Positions 1-5,471 of a DNA stretch of 6,001 nt are shown one piece after another; positions within the stretch are counted from its first letter, which is position 1; the number at the start of each line of letters is the position of its first letter. The stretch comes from Oscillospiraceae bacterium. Its GTDB lineage: Bacteria; Bacillota; Clostridia; Oscillospirales; Oscillospiraceae. The DNA is taken from assembly GCA_020025375.1 (NCBI GenBank), contig JAHHSF010000080.1, positions 1 to 6,001 on the forward strand, written 5' to 3'. Both the position numbers and the translations under genes were made by a program. The notes beneath the pieces are model-generated. The model saw nothing but the letters and a program-made list of their open reading frames with translations, did no database searches and had not been told where the DNA came from.

Positions 1-1
1 A

Positions 2-32
2 GTAAAGGAAAAGCACGGAATGTTCCTATTAC
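2..32. repeat. Imperfect inverted repeat at left edge
   Basis: GTAA-AGGAA (2-10) can pair with TTCCT-A-TTAC (23-32), giving nine base pairs with one bulged A at 28 and a 12-nt loop. No T-run follows on the plus strand, so it is not a convincing terminator for a gene entering from the left. On the minus strand the continuation is outside the window. It could be the terminator or leader of an unseen neighbour. The rest of 1-149 shows no gene: short open frames run in from the left and stop at 40 and 48, but nothing identifies them. Confidence 0.25.
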
Positions 33-149
33 CTCTGTGACACATTAGAAGTTATGGCCATCACGCCACTGGGGTGGCCTCCCCCGAAAAGGTGCAATCA
101 AAATAATGGAAGTCCGACCGCCATTTTCAAAAAGTTTTCAGGGGAATGG

Positions 150-178
150 TTGACAGGAGAGCAAGCTTCGCATACACT
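150..178 (+). promoter_or_regulatory. Sigma-A type promoter of the flavodoxin-thiN operon
   Basis: A perfect -35 box TTGACA (150-155) is followed by exactly 17 bases and a -10 box TACACT (173-178), which matches TATAAT at four of six positions including the key A2 and T6. Transcription would start near 185. That gives a leader of about 30 nt containing the AAGGAG ribosome binding site at 199-204, nine bases before the ATG at 214. No operator or riboswitch is visible, so expression is probably constitutive or regulated by something not evident here. Confidence 0.75.
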
Positions 179-213
179 TTGGTTCAGCAAGATAGATAAA
201 GGAGCGAACCGCC

Positions 214-711
214 ATGACATATTCCATCGTATACAGCAGCCGGACCGGCAACACAGCCCTGCTGGCCGAAACGCTGAAGGAGTCGTTACCCCAGACAGAC
301 CGCGTATACTACGGCACACCCGGCGAGGGGGCGGCAGAAGCCGACCTGCTCTTCATTGGATTTTGGACCGACAAAGGGGAGAGCGACGAAGCGGCCGCCG
401 CCTTTCTGGAATCCCTTGAACACAAGTGGGTCTTTCTCTTCGGTACGGCTGGCTTCGGGGGCAGTCAGGCCTACTTTGACCGCATCCTTGACCGTGTCAA
501 AACCCATCTATCCCCATCCAACACCCTGGTCGGGTCCTACATGTGCCAGGGCAAAATGCCACCCGCCGTGCGCCAGCGGTATGAGGCCATGCTCCCCCAA
601 GAGCCGGAAAAGATGAAGGCGCTCATCGAAAACTTCGACCTGGCCCTCTCTCACCCGGATGCTGGGGACCTGGCCCGCCTGGCCGAGACTGCCAAAGCCT
701 GTCTGGTATGA
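214..711 (+). CDS. Flavodoxin family protein, BilS-like
   Basis: This is a 165-aa single-domain flavodoxin-fold protein expected to bind FMN and carry electrons in the cytosol. The N-terminal beta strand runs into the FMN-phosphate loop SSRTGNT (residues 8-14). GFWTDKG (49-55) and FGTAGFGGS (76-84) sit where the two loops that sandwich the isoalloxazine ring lie. The stretch MCQGKMP...VRQRYEAM (110-126), with a cysteine at 111, is characteristic of a clostridial flavodoxin subfamily. From memory this pattern matches proteins named BilS, the flavodoxin associated with bilirubin reductase BilR, but no bilR is in this window, so the physiological partner is unknown. It has no signal peptide or membrane segment. 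The start is supported by AAGGAG nine bases upstream. It is the first gene of an operon and its stop overlaps the thiN start. The flavodoxin fold is secure; the BilS assignment is tentative. Confidence 0.88.
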   Translation: MTYSIVYSSRTGNTALLAETLKESLPQTDRVYYGTPGEGAAEADLLFIGFWTDKGESDEAAAAFLESLEHKWVFLFGTAGFGGSQAYFDRILDRVKTHLSPSNTLVGSYMCQGKMPPAVRQRYEAMLPQEPEKMKALIENFDLALSHPDAGDLARLAETAKACLV

Positions 712-1322
712 AACCCTGTCTAATCATTTCCGGGGGACGGCAAGGCCCCATACCGGAACTTTATAAAAACAGCTATGTCATCGCCTGCGACAAGGGCGTG
801 GCCTACGCCCAGGCGCAGGGTGTGGCCCCCGACCTGGTGATGGGAGATTTTGACTCCTATGGCGGCCCCCTTCCTCAGGGAGCGGAAGCAATTCGCCTCC
901 CCCCGGAAAAGGACGACACAGACACCATGTTCGCCGTCAAAACCGCTCTGGAACGGGGCTTTACCGACCTCACGCTCTGTTGCGCCCTGGGCGGGCGGCT
1001 GGACCACCTGTACGCCAACCTCCAGGCGGCGGCCTATGCCGCCGGGCAGGGGGCGCGGTGCGTCATTGCGGATGAGGAAAACTGGATCACCGTTCTGAAA
1101 GACGGGTCTATGCTCCTCCCCCGGCGGGAAGGCTTCTCCCTCTCCCTCTTCGCCGTTTCCGACACCTGCCAGGGGGTGACTGTGACCGGGGCCAAGTACC
1201 CTCTGAAAAACGCCGTTCTCACCAACAGCTTCCCTCTTGGGGTAAGCAATGAATGGGCGGAGGAAGAGGCCGTGGTAGAGGTGCGGGAGGGCACTCTGCT
1301 TGTTATTCTGTCCAAGCTATGA
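708..1322 (+). CDS. thiN: Thiamine diphosphokinase (thiamine pyrophosphokinase)
   Basis: The 204-aa protein transfers pyrophosphate from ATP to thiamine, making the cofactor thiamine diphosphate in the cytosol. It carries the family signatures in order: ACDKG (residues 26-30), PDLVMGDFDS (41-50) with the metal-binding aspartates, KDDTDTMFA (68-76), LGGRLDH (94-100), and the C-terminal thiamine-binding segment GVSNEW (178-183). Length is normal for Firmicute ThiN (about 200-215 aa), and both the catalytic and thiamine-binding halves are present. The ATG at 708 overlaps the flavodoxin stop as ATGA, and no strong ribosome binding site precedes it, so translation is probably coupled to the upstream gene. 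In many Firmicutes thiN sits near rsgA, rpe and ribosome genes; pairing with a flavodoxin is different. No TPP riboswitch is seen ahead of the operon, which fits ThiN acting in salvage. The stop codon merges with the left arm of the terminator. Confidence 0.95.
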   Translation: MKPCLIISGGRQGPIPELYKNSYVIACDKGVAYAQAQGVAPDLVMGDFDSYGGPLPQGAEAIRLPPEKDDTDTMFAVKTALERGFTDLTLCCALGGRLDHLYANLQAAAYAAGQGARCVIADEENWITVLKDGSMLLPRREGFSLSLFAVSDTCQGVTVTGAKYPLKNAVLTNSFPLGVSNEWAEEEAVVEVREGTLLVILSKL

Positions 1323-1350
1323 AAAAAGCGGCCATAAGGCCGCTTTTTTC
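1321..1350. terminator. Bidirectional intrinsic terminator between thiN and helicase
   Basis: GAAAAAAGCGGCC (1321-1333) and GGCCGCTTTTTTC (1338-1350) form a perfect 13-bp stem closed by the tetraloop ATAA. The GC core is flanked by an A6 run on the left and a T6 run on the right, so it reads as a hairpin plus U-tract in both directions. The thiN stop codon (1320-1322) overlaps its left end, and the helicase stop codon (complement of 1351-1353) touches its right end. One element therefore ends both convergent transcripts. Confidence 0.93.
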
Positions 1351-3399
1351 TTATTTTTTCCAGAGAAGCCCCTTTCGCAGGCAGGCGGTCAGGTCCACTT
1401 TTTTCACCCCTCTGCTCTGGAAGGCAATGACGGCGATGCTCCCGGCCTGGCTCTGGAGAATACCTGGGCCAAAGACCTTATGGACCACCTGGGTCCCAGG
1501 AGGATAGTCCGGTTCTCCCCCGGCGGCCGGCACCCCCAACGGGGGCTTCTCCTCCCCGAAAAACTGGGTCACGAAGGTGGAAACGGCCCCCTCCGGTTCC
1601 CCAAATTTGGCCTCATAGGTGAGCACATCCAGCTGCTCCCGGGCACGGGTCACACCCACGTAAAAGAGCCGCCGCTCCTCCTCCAAGGCGGCCCGATCCT
1701 CCGGGCCGGAGACATTGGGAAAGACCCCATCCATCACGTCCATAAGGATGACCCGATCGTACTCCAGTCCCTTGCTGGCGTGGATGGTGGAGAGGACGAA
1801 GGGACTGTCGGCCGGGGCGCTTCCCTCCCCCAGCAGTTCCCGCAACTCCCCCAGCCGTTCCAAAAGGTCGGCCGGCTCCTTGGCCTGCTGGGCCAGGGCC
1901 AGGAGGATGTCCAGCTTGGCTGTATCCATCCGCTGTTCCTTTAAGTAATCCCCATAGCCCATGTATTTCACGATGCGTTGCAGAGCGGCAAAGGCGGTGA
2001 GCTGTGGCAGCTTGGAGAAGTGGGTCCGCAGGGCCTTGGCCCGGCCCATCTGCCAGGGCTCCAGGGCCGCCCCTGCCAGGAGTGCGTCCAGCACCGGCTC
2101 CCCCTCCCCATGAACGCGGAGGGCCTGGGTCACCACAGTCTTTTTCACCTTCAGGTCCAGCTTGTAGTAAAACCGCAGAAAACGCTCCCGGTCCGTGGGG
2201 TCGTAGGCGAAGGCCAGTATATCGGTGAGGTCCCGAACGATGGGGCTGGTGAAGAAAAAGCCCTCCCGCTGGCGGCAGGAGTATGGAATCTTTTCCCGCT
2301 CCAAGAGGTCGATGAGGGGGAGCGCACTGTCGTTGTTCCGGTAGAGGACGGCGGTAGGACGCTGGCAGTCCCGAGCCACCCTCGCCAGATAGCGGTACTG
2401 GCGGCTGTAATCGGCCAGTGTCACCTTTCGAACGGGGGCACCCTGGGGGTTATGGGTCTCCATATGCTTGGGATGTCGGTCCTGATTCCGCTGGATAAAG
2501 GCGTCTGCCCGCTCCACAATGGCCCCGGTCGAGCGGTAGTTGGTCTCCATAAGCAGAACATGGGCCCCCGGCCAGGCAGACTCAAAGTCCAGCAGAGCCT
2601 GCGGGAAAGCCGCCCGGAAGCCGTAGATGCTCTGATCCTCGTCCCCTACCAGAAAAAGGTTACGGCTCTTTTGGGCCAGTAACTGCAGGATGACATGCTG
2701 AATCTTGGAGGTGTCCTGGGCCTCATCCACACAGAGGTAGGGCCAGCGGTCCTGAAAGTGTGCCAAAATTTCCGGGTACTGGCGGAAAATGCGGTAGGTA
2801 AAGACCATCTGGTCGTCGAAGTCCATGTGTTTACTGCGGCGCAGATAGTCCTGGTACTCAAAATAGATGGCGGGAAAATCCATTCCCTCCACCCGGTAGG
2901 CATGGATTTCGGCCTCGGTAAGCATCTGATTCTTGCAATAAGTGATATGGGTACGGGCATCTTTGATCTGCTGTTCGCTGGGCCAGTCGGTTCCGGTGCG
3001 TTGAAGCAGCTCCCGGAGGAGGTTGTTGAGCTTTCCCTCATCGTTGGCCAGAGCAAAGGGGGTGGTCCCCTTCCACCGGGCATAGGTGTTCACCACTGTG
3101 GCGCACAGGCCGTTGATGGTACGGAAAGCCAGACGGCCGGCGTGCTCCTCCCCGAACTTGGCGGCAAAACGGCGTTTCATCTCCCCGGCGGCCGCCACGG
3201 TGTAGGTGACGGTCAAAAGCCTGTCAGGCGAAACTCCTTTACAGTATAACAGATAGCCCAGCCGGGTCACCAGCACCGTTGTTTTCCCGCTTCCGGGCAC
3301 AGCCAGAAGAAGAACCGGCCCCTCAGTCTGTAATACGGCGGCCTCCTGCTGGGGGTTGAGATGAATTTGAAAGGTTTCTTTGAATTCCTGGTCGGTCAT
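1351..3399 (-). CDS. UvrD/PcrA-like superfamily 1A ATP-dependent DNA helicase
   Basis: This 682-aa protein is an ATP-driven 3'-5' DNA translocase/helicase of the UvrD/Rep/PcrA family, likely acting in DNA repair or replication restart. All SF1A motifs are visible: Q-motif LNPQQ (residues 14-18), Walker A VPGSGKT (34-40), motif Ia region TYTVAAAGEM (65-74), motif II DEAQD (225-229), motif III GDEDQSIYGFR (252-262), motif IV NYRS (287-290), motif V HASKGLE (540-546) and motif VI YVGVTRA (580-586). The C-terminal segment from about 635 (GTQVVHKVFGPG onward) resembles the Tudor-like tail of PcrA/UvrD that contacts RNA polymerase. It is somewhat shorter than classical PcrA (about 720-750 aa). I chose the ATG at 3399 because AAGGAG lies seven bases or so upstream and the family Q-motif follows at the normal distance; an in-frame ATG at 3438 lacks a site and would add 13 low-complexity residues. 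It is convergent with thiN and 138 bp downstream of the aminotransferase homologue on the same strand. Whether it is the housekeeping PcrA or a paralogue cannot be told from here, so no symbol is given. Confidence 0.95.
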   Translation of the reverse strand: MTDQEFKETFQIHLNPQQEAAVLQTEGPVLLLAVPGSGKTTVLVTRLGYLLYCKGVSPDRLLTVTYTVAAAGEMKRRFAAKFGEEHAGRLAFRTINGLCATVVNTYARWKGTTPFALANDEGKLNNLLRELLQRTGTDWPSEQQIKDARTHITYCKNQMLTEAEIHAYRVEGMDFPAIYFEYQDYLRRSKHMDFDDQMVFTYRIFRQYPEILAHFQDRWPYLCVDEAQDTSKIQHVILQLLAQKSRNLFLVGDEDQSIYGFRAAFPQALLDFESAWPGAHVLLMETNYRSTGAIVERADAFIQRNQDRHPKHMETHNPQGAPVRKVTLADYSRQYRYLARVARDCQRPTAVLYRNNDSALPLIDLLEREKIPYSCRQREGFFFTSPIVRDLTDILAFAYDPTDRERFLRFYYKLDLKVKKTVVTQALRVHGEGEPVLDALLAGAALEPWQMGRAKALRTHFSKLPQLTAFAALQRIVKYMGYGDYLKEQRMDTAKLDILLALAQQAKEPADLLERLGELRELLGEGSAPADSPFVLSTIHASKGLEYDRVILMDVMDGVFPNVSGPEDRAALEEERRLFYVGVTRAREQLDVLTYEAKFGEPEGAVSTFVTQFFGEEKPPLGVPAAGGEPDYPPGTQVVHKVFGPGILQSQAGSIAVIAFQSRGVKKVDLTACLRKGLLWKK

Positions 3400-3468
3400 G
3401 GATTCTCCTTCTCTTTCTCTCGAAAATCGCAACAACAAATTGAACCCTTCAAAGGCAGTAACCCGTCA

Positions 3469-3488
3469 GTTGCTCCACGTTGCTCCAC
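3469..3488. repeat. 10-bp perfect tandem repeat
   Basis: GTTGCTCCAC occurs twice head to tail at 3469-3478 and 3479-3488, in the gap upstream of the helicase. A ten-base period is one DNA helical turn, so the two copies face the same side of the helix, as paired sites for a DNA-binding protein would. It could equally be a chance slippage duplication. Next to it, TTGAA-CCC-TTCAA (3440-3452) is a short interrupted palindrome closer to the helicase start. I found no convincing helicase promoter in this gap. Confidence 0.5.
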
Positions 3489-3495
3489 AATATTA

Positions 3496-3524
3496 AGGCA
3501 ACACCGCATAAGGCAGTGTTGCCT
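3496..3524 (-). terminator. Hairpin after the aminotransferase homologue, possible weak terminator or repeat relic
   Basis: AGGCAACAC (3496-3504) pairs perfectly with GTGTTGCCT (3516-3524). The stem extends inward by two more pairs past one C-A mismatch, leaving the loop ATAAG (3508-3512). It lies 13 bases beyond the stop codon of the minus-strand aminotransferase homologue (3538-3540). On the minus strand it is followed only by TAATATTG, not a proper U-run, so termination would be weak and some read-through into the helicase is plausible. The near-perfect ends and short length would also fit a dispersed palindromic repeat or a transposon-end relic. Confidence 0.5.
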
Positions 3525-3537
3525 ATGGTCTTTTGTC

Positions 3538-4710
3538 TTACCCCAGCGTCTCCTTCAAAATAGCCAAGCCCAGGTTCAGCTCCTCCCGGGTGATGGTCAG
3601 GGGTGGGAGGAGGCGCAGTCCCCCTTCCATGGGCAGGACCAGCAGGCCGTTTTCCACCAAGGTGGCGGCCAGTTCCCGGGCATCGTAGCCCTTCTTGACC
3701 TCCACCCCCAACATTAGGCCCAGGCCCCGAATGCCGCCCAGGCAGTCCAACTCCAGGGTCTCGATGCCCGTGCGAAGGTAGTCCCCCTTCTCCTTCCCCG
3801 CCGCCAGAGTGTCATCGTCCAAAATATCCAGGACGGTTAGGGCGGCGGTGGCGCAGACAGGGTTACCTCCGAAGGTGCTCCCATGGTCCCCGGGGCCCAG
3901 CACGTTTCGGCACCGCTCCCCGGCCAGAAAGCCTCCCAGCGGCAGGCCGCCGGCCATGCCTCCTCCGAAGGAGACGGCATCGGGCCGGACACCGTACTGC
4001 TGATAGCAAAAGAGGCTCCCGGTGCGGCCCGCCCCGGTCTGGACCTCGTCAATGAGAAGGAGCCAGTCCCGCTCGGCGCAGAGCACCGCCAGGTCGTGGA
4101 CAAAGTCCTGGTCCAGGGGCTGGACGGTCTCCCCCTGGACCAGCTCCAGCATTACGGCGCAAACGTCGTGACCGGACACCGCTTCGATGCCCAGCATGGA
4201 GGGCTCAGCGTGGCGGAAGCCGTCGTTGAAGGGGTGGAAATATTGATGTAGCTTCTCCCGGCCACTGGCCGAGAGGGTGGTCACCGTCCGCCCGTGGAAA
4301 GAGTTCCACAGGGTCAAGATGGTTCCCCGGCCCTTGCCGTACTTGTCAAAGCTGTACTTCCGGGCCAATTTTATCATTCCCTCGTTGCCCTCGGCCCCGG
4401 AGTTTGCGAAGAAGGCGGCCGCCATGCCGCTCCGAGCGCAGAGGGTCTCTGCCAGCTCGGCCTGCGGGCCGGTGTGGACCAGGTTGGAGGCCCCACTCAA
4501 CTTGGCGGCCTGGACCGCCACTGCGTCCACCCACTTGGGATGGGAGCACCCCACCGCGCCCGTCCCCTGGGCTGCGGCAAAGTCGATGTACCGCTTTCCC
4601 TCCACATCCCAAAGGGTGGCCCCCCTGCCATGGTCCACGGCCACCTCAAACCGCCGGTAGGTCGGCTGCAAATAGGCCTGCTCCTTCTCTTTCAGTTCTT
4701 CCAGGGTCAT
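3538..4710 (-). CDS. Class III PLP aminotransferase homologue (ArgD-like) lacking the catalytic lysine
   Basis: The 390-aa protein has the full length and fold signature of the acetylornithine/ornithine aminotransferase family. Conserved elements kept are NSGAEGNE (residues 103-110, PLP phosphate loop), NSFHGRT (136-142, aromatic stacking on PLP), VQGE (191-194), IDEVQTGAGRTG (220-231, with D221 expected to bind the pyridine nitrogen), HGSTFGGNP (276-284, with T279) and LRLLPPLTIT (365-374). The lysine that forms the Schiff base with PLP should lie 29 residues after D221, in a motif such as AKGxAGGLP. Here it reads SFGGGMAGGLPLGG and position 250 is glycine (codon GGA, complement of 3961-3963). 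No nearby lysine replaces it. Other pocket positions also differ from the family. The reading frame is intact and the start is well supported by AGGAGG (complement of 4718-4723) seven bases before the ATG, so it looks expressed and is not an obvious pseudogene. No arginine genes are adjacent. It is probably not an ordinary transaminase; a pseudoenzyme, subunit or changed chemistry is possible. Confidence 0.9.
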   Translation of the reverse strand: MTLEELKEKEQAYLQPTYRRFEVAVDHGRGATLWDVEGKRYIDFAAAQGTGAVGCSHPKWVDAVAVQAAKLSGASNLVHTGPQAELAETLCARSGMAAAFFANSGAEGNEGMIKLARKYSFDKYGKGRGTILTLWNSFHGRTVTTLSASGREKLHQYFHPFNDGFRHAEPSMLGIEAVSGHDVCAVMLELVQGETVQPLDQDFVHDLAVLCAERDWLLLIDEVQTGAGRTGSLFCYQQYGVRPDAVSFGGGMAGGLPLGGFLAGERCRNVLGPGDHGSTFGGNPVCATAALTVLDILDDDTLAAGKEKGDYLRTGIETLELDCLGGIRGLGLMLGVEVKKGYDARELAATLVENGLLVLPMEGGLRLLPPLTITREELNLGLAILKETLG

Positions 4711-4740
4711 AGCGCTCCCTCCTCGTTGCTTTCTAAGGCC

Positions 4741-4769
4741 AGTGTATCACATTCCCCCGGAAAGGGAAA
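4741..4769 (-). promoter_or_regulatory. Candidate extended -10 promoter of the aminotransferase homologue
   Basis: On the minus strand TGA-TACACT forms an extended -10 element (hexamer at 4741-4746, TG just upstream). The hexamer 17 bases further upstream is TTTCCC (4764-4769), a poor -35, which an extended -10 can tolerate. Transcription would start near 4734, leaving about 24 nt of leader that contains the AGGAGG site. The weak -35 overlaps the left arm of an inverted repeat, GGGAAA (4764-4769) with TTTCCC (4775-4780). A promoter further upstream cannot be excluded. Confidence 0.35.
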
Positions 4770-4791
4770 GAAAATTTCCCCGCTTGCCCTT

Positions 4792-4831
4792 TTTGTGCCG
4801 TCCGCACAAACCGAGGCAATTCATTCCTCGG
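4792..4831. repeat. Two abutting inverted repeats in the divergent intergenic region
   Basis: TTTGTGC (4792-4798) pairs with GCACAAA (4804-4810) across the loop CGTCC. Immediately after it, CCGAGG (4811-4816) pairs with CCTCGG (4826-4831) across nine bases. On the plus strand the second stem is followed by CGGCC and then TTTTT (4837-4841), which faintly resembles a terminator, but no plus-strand gene lies upstream to be terminated. They sit between the divergent start sites, so operator or leader-RNA roles are both possible. Function is not shown. Confidence 0.45.
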
Positions 4832-4846
4832 CGGCCTTTTTGTCAC

Positions 4847-4856
4847 TTTGTACAAA
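4847..4856. promoter_or_regulatory. Perfect palindrome, possible operator
   Basis: TTTGTACAAA is a perfect 10-bp palindrome. It lies about 45 bp upstream of the -35 box for the ACT-hom transcript and roughly 80 bp upstream of the candidate -10 of the divergent gene. Position and symmetry suit a dimeric regulator acting on one or both promoters. I do not recognise it as a known operator, and a 10-bp AT-rich palindrome can arise by chance. Confidence 0.3.
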
Positions 4857-4897
4857 ATCATGTGGGAGAAGGACGGAGAAAGTGGAGAAAAGAATGA

Positions 4898-4927
4898 TTG
4901 TCTTTGAAGGGCAGACTGTGGTAGAAT
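4898..4927 (+). promoter_or_regulatory. Candidate promoter of the ACT-protein/hom operon
   Basis: TTGTCT (4898-4903) and TAGAAT (4922-4927) are separated by 18 bases, and TGG directly before the -10 makes it an extended -10 element. Transcription would start near 4934, leaving a leader of about 55 nt before the ATG at 4989. The -10 box overlaps an in-frame ATG at 4926, so that upstream start could not be translated from this transcript. No T-box (AGGGTGG) or threonine leader peptide is visible. Confidence 0.6.
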
Positions 4928-4988
4928 GGACGGCATAGAAATACAAATGGCTTCGCAAGAAAGACAAAACGGAAAGCAGGTGCATAAA

Positions 4989-5429
4989 ATGGCGAAGATG
5001 CCCAACTATTTTGTGGTGGAAGCGGCGGCCCTCCCTGAGATTTTTTTGAAGGTGGCGGAAGCCAAGCGTCTGGTAGATACCGGTGAGGTGGACACTGTCC
5101 ACCGGGCGACCCAGCTTGTGGGGATCAGCCGCAGCGCTTTCTATAAGTATAAGGATGCGGTGCGTCCCTTCAATGATATGCTCCATGGCCGGATTGTCAC
5201 CTTTCAGAATGTACTGAAGGATGAACCCGGGGTGCTGTCGGCGGTGCTGGGGGTCTTTGCCCGGAGCGGGGCCAACATTCTCACCATCAACCAGAGTATC
5301 CCCACCAACGGCTGTGCTGCGGTGACGGTGACGGTGGAGACCACCTCCCTCACCCGCCCTCTGGACGAGGTGGAGCAGACGCTTCGGACCACTCCCGGCG
5401 TAGTGAAGGCGGAGATTTTAGCAGGGTAA
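4989..5429 (+). CDS. ACT domain-containing protein, UPF0735/PheB family
   Basis: The 146-aa protein has two parts. The N-terminal half contains a helix-turn-helix-like stretch, TVHRATQLVGISRSAFYKY (residues 37-55). The C-terminal half (about 68-146) is an ACT domain, beginning GRIVTFQNVLKDEPGVLSA, the fold that usually binds an amino acid as an allosteric signal. This is the layout of the UPF0735/PheB family, in which members normally begin close to a YYVV/YFVV strand as here (residues 7-10). I chose the ATG at 4989 because AGGTG lies six bases upstream and the length fits the family; the longer frame from 4926 starts inside the promoter. An ATG at 4998 is a weaker alternative. The gene sits 42 bp upstream of homoserine dehydrogenase in the same direction, suggesting that it senses an amino acid of the aspartate family or regulates that pathway. 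The biochemical role of the family is not established, so that is inference. Confidence 0.92.
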   Translation: MAKMPNYFVVEAAALPEIFLKVAEAKRLVDTGEVDTVHRATQLVGISRSAFYKYKDAVRPFNDMLHGRIVTFQNVLKDEPGVLSAVLGVFARSGANILTINQSIPTNGCAAVTVTVETTSLTRPLDEVEQTLRTTPGVVKAEILAG

Positions 5430-5437
5430 CAAGAAGC

Positions 5438-5452
5438 GCAAAACACTTTTGC
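5438..5452 (+). repeat. Small hairpin in the ACT-hom spacer
   Basis: GCAAAA (5438-5443) pairs with TTTTGC (5447-5452) across the loop CAC, between the ACT gene stop and the hom ribosome binding site. The stem is only six base pairs and AT-rich, with no U-run after it, so it should not terminate transcription. It might affect mRNA stability or hom translation, but could be chance. Confidence 0.25.
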
Positions 5453-5471
5453 AATAAAGGAGAGATTGAAT

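Noticed and set aside
1..213. TPP riboswitch ahead of the thiN operon
   Set aside because: The conserved CTGAGA and ACCTGA-type segments are absent, and the predicted leader is only about 30 nt.
54..419. Plus-strand open frame of 121 codons overlapping the flavodoxin start
   Set aside because: It covers the strong promoter at 150-178 and continues out of frame into the flavodoxin. It has no ribosome binding site or recognisable family.
1300..1944. Plus-strand open frame of 214 codons starting at the end of thiN
   Set aside because: It crosses the bidirectional terminator and is antisense to the C-terminal helicase motifs V and VI; proline/glycine-rich shadow translation.
1978..2682. Long plus-strand open frame of 234 codons inside the helicase
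   Set aside because: It lies wholly antisense to the helicase, whose motifs III-IV and later regions are unambiguous here. It shows no recognisable domain and is explained by GC-rich codon bias.
3958..3969. Sequencing error as the cause of the missing lysine codon
   Set aside because: At least two base substitutions would be needed within one codon, with the frame intact and other pocket residues also changed. It cannot be fully excluded without reads, but is the less likely explanation.
4294..4938. Plus-strand open frame of 214 codons over the aminotransferase start and the intergenic region
   Set aside because: It is antisense to well-conserved aminotransferase sequence, runs through hairpins and promoter elements, and has no family resemblance.
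4711..4988. T-box, threonine leader peptide or other riboswitch ahead of the ACT-hom operon
   Set aside because: No AGGGTGG T-box core, no Thr/Ile-rich short open frame, and the stem with TTTTT at 4837-4841 lies upstream of the predicted transcription start.
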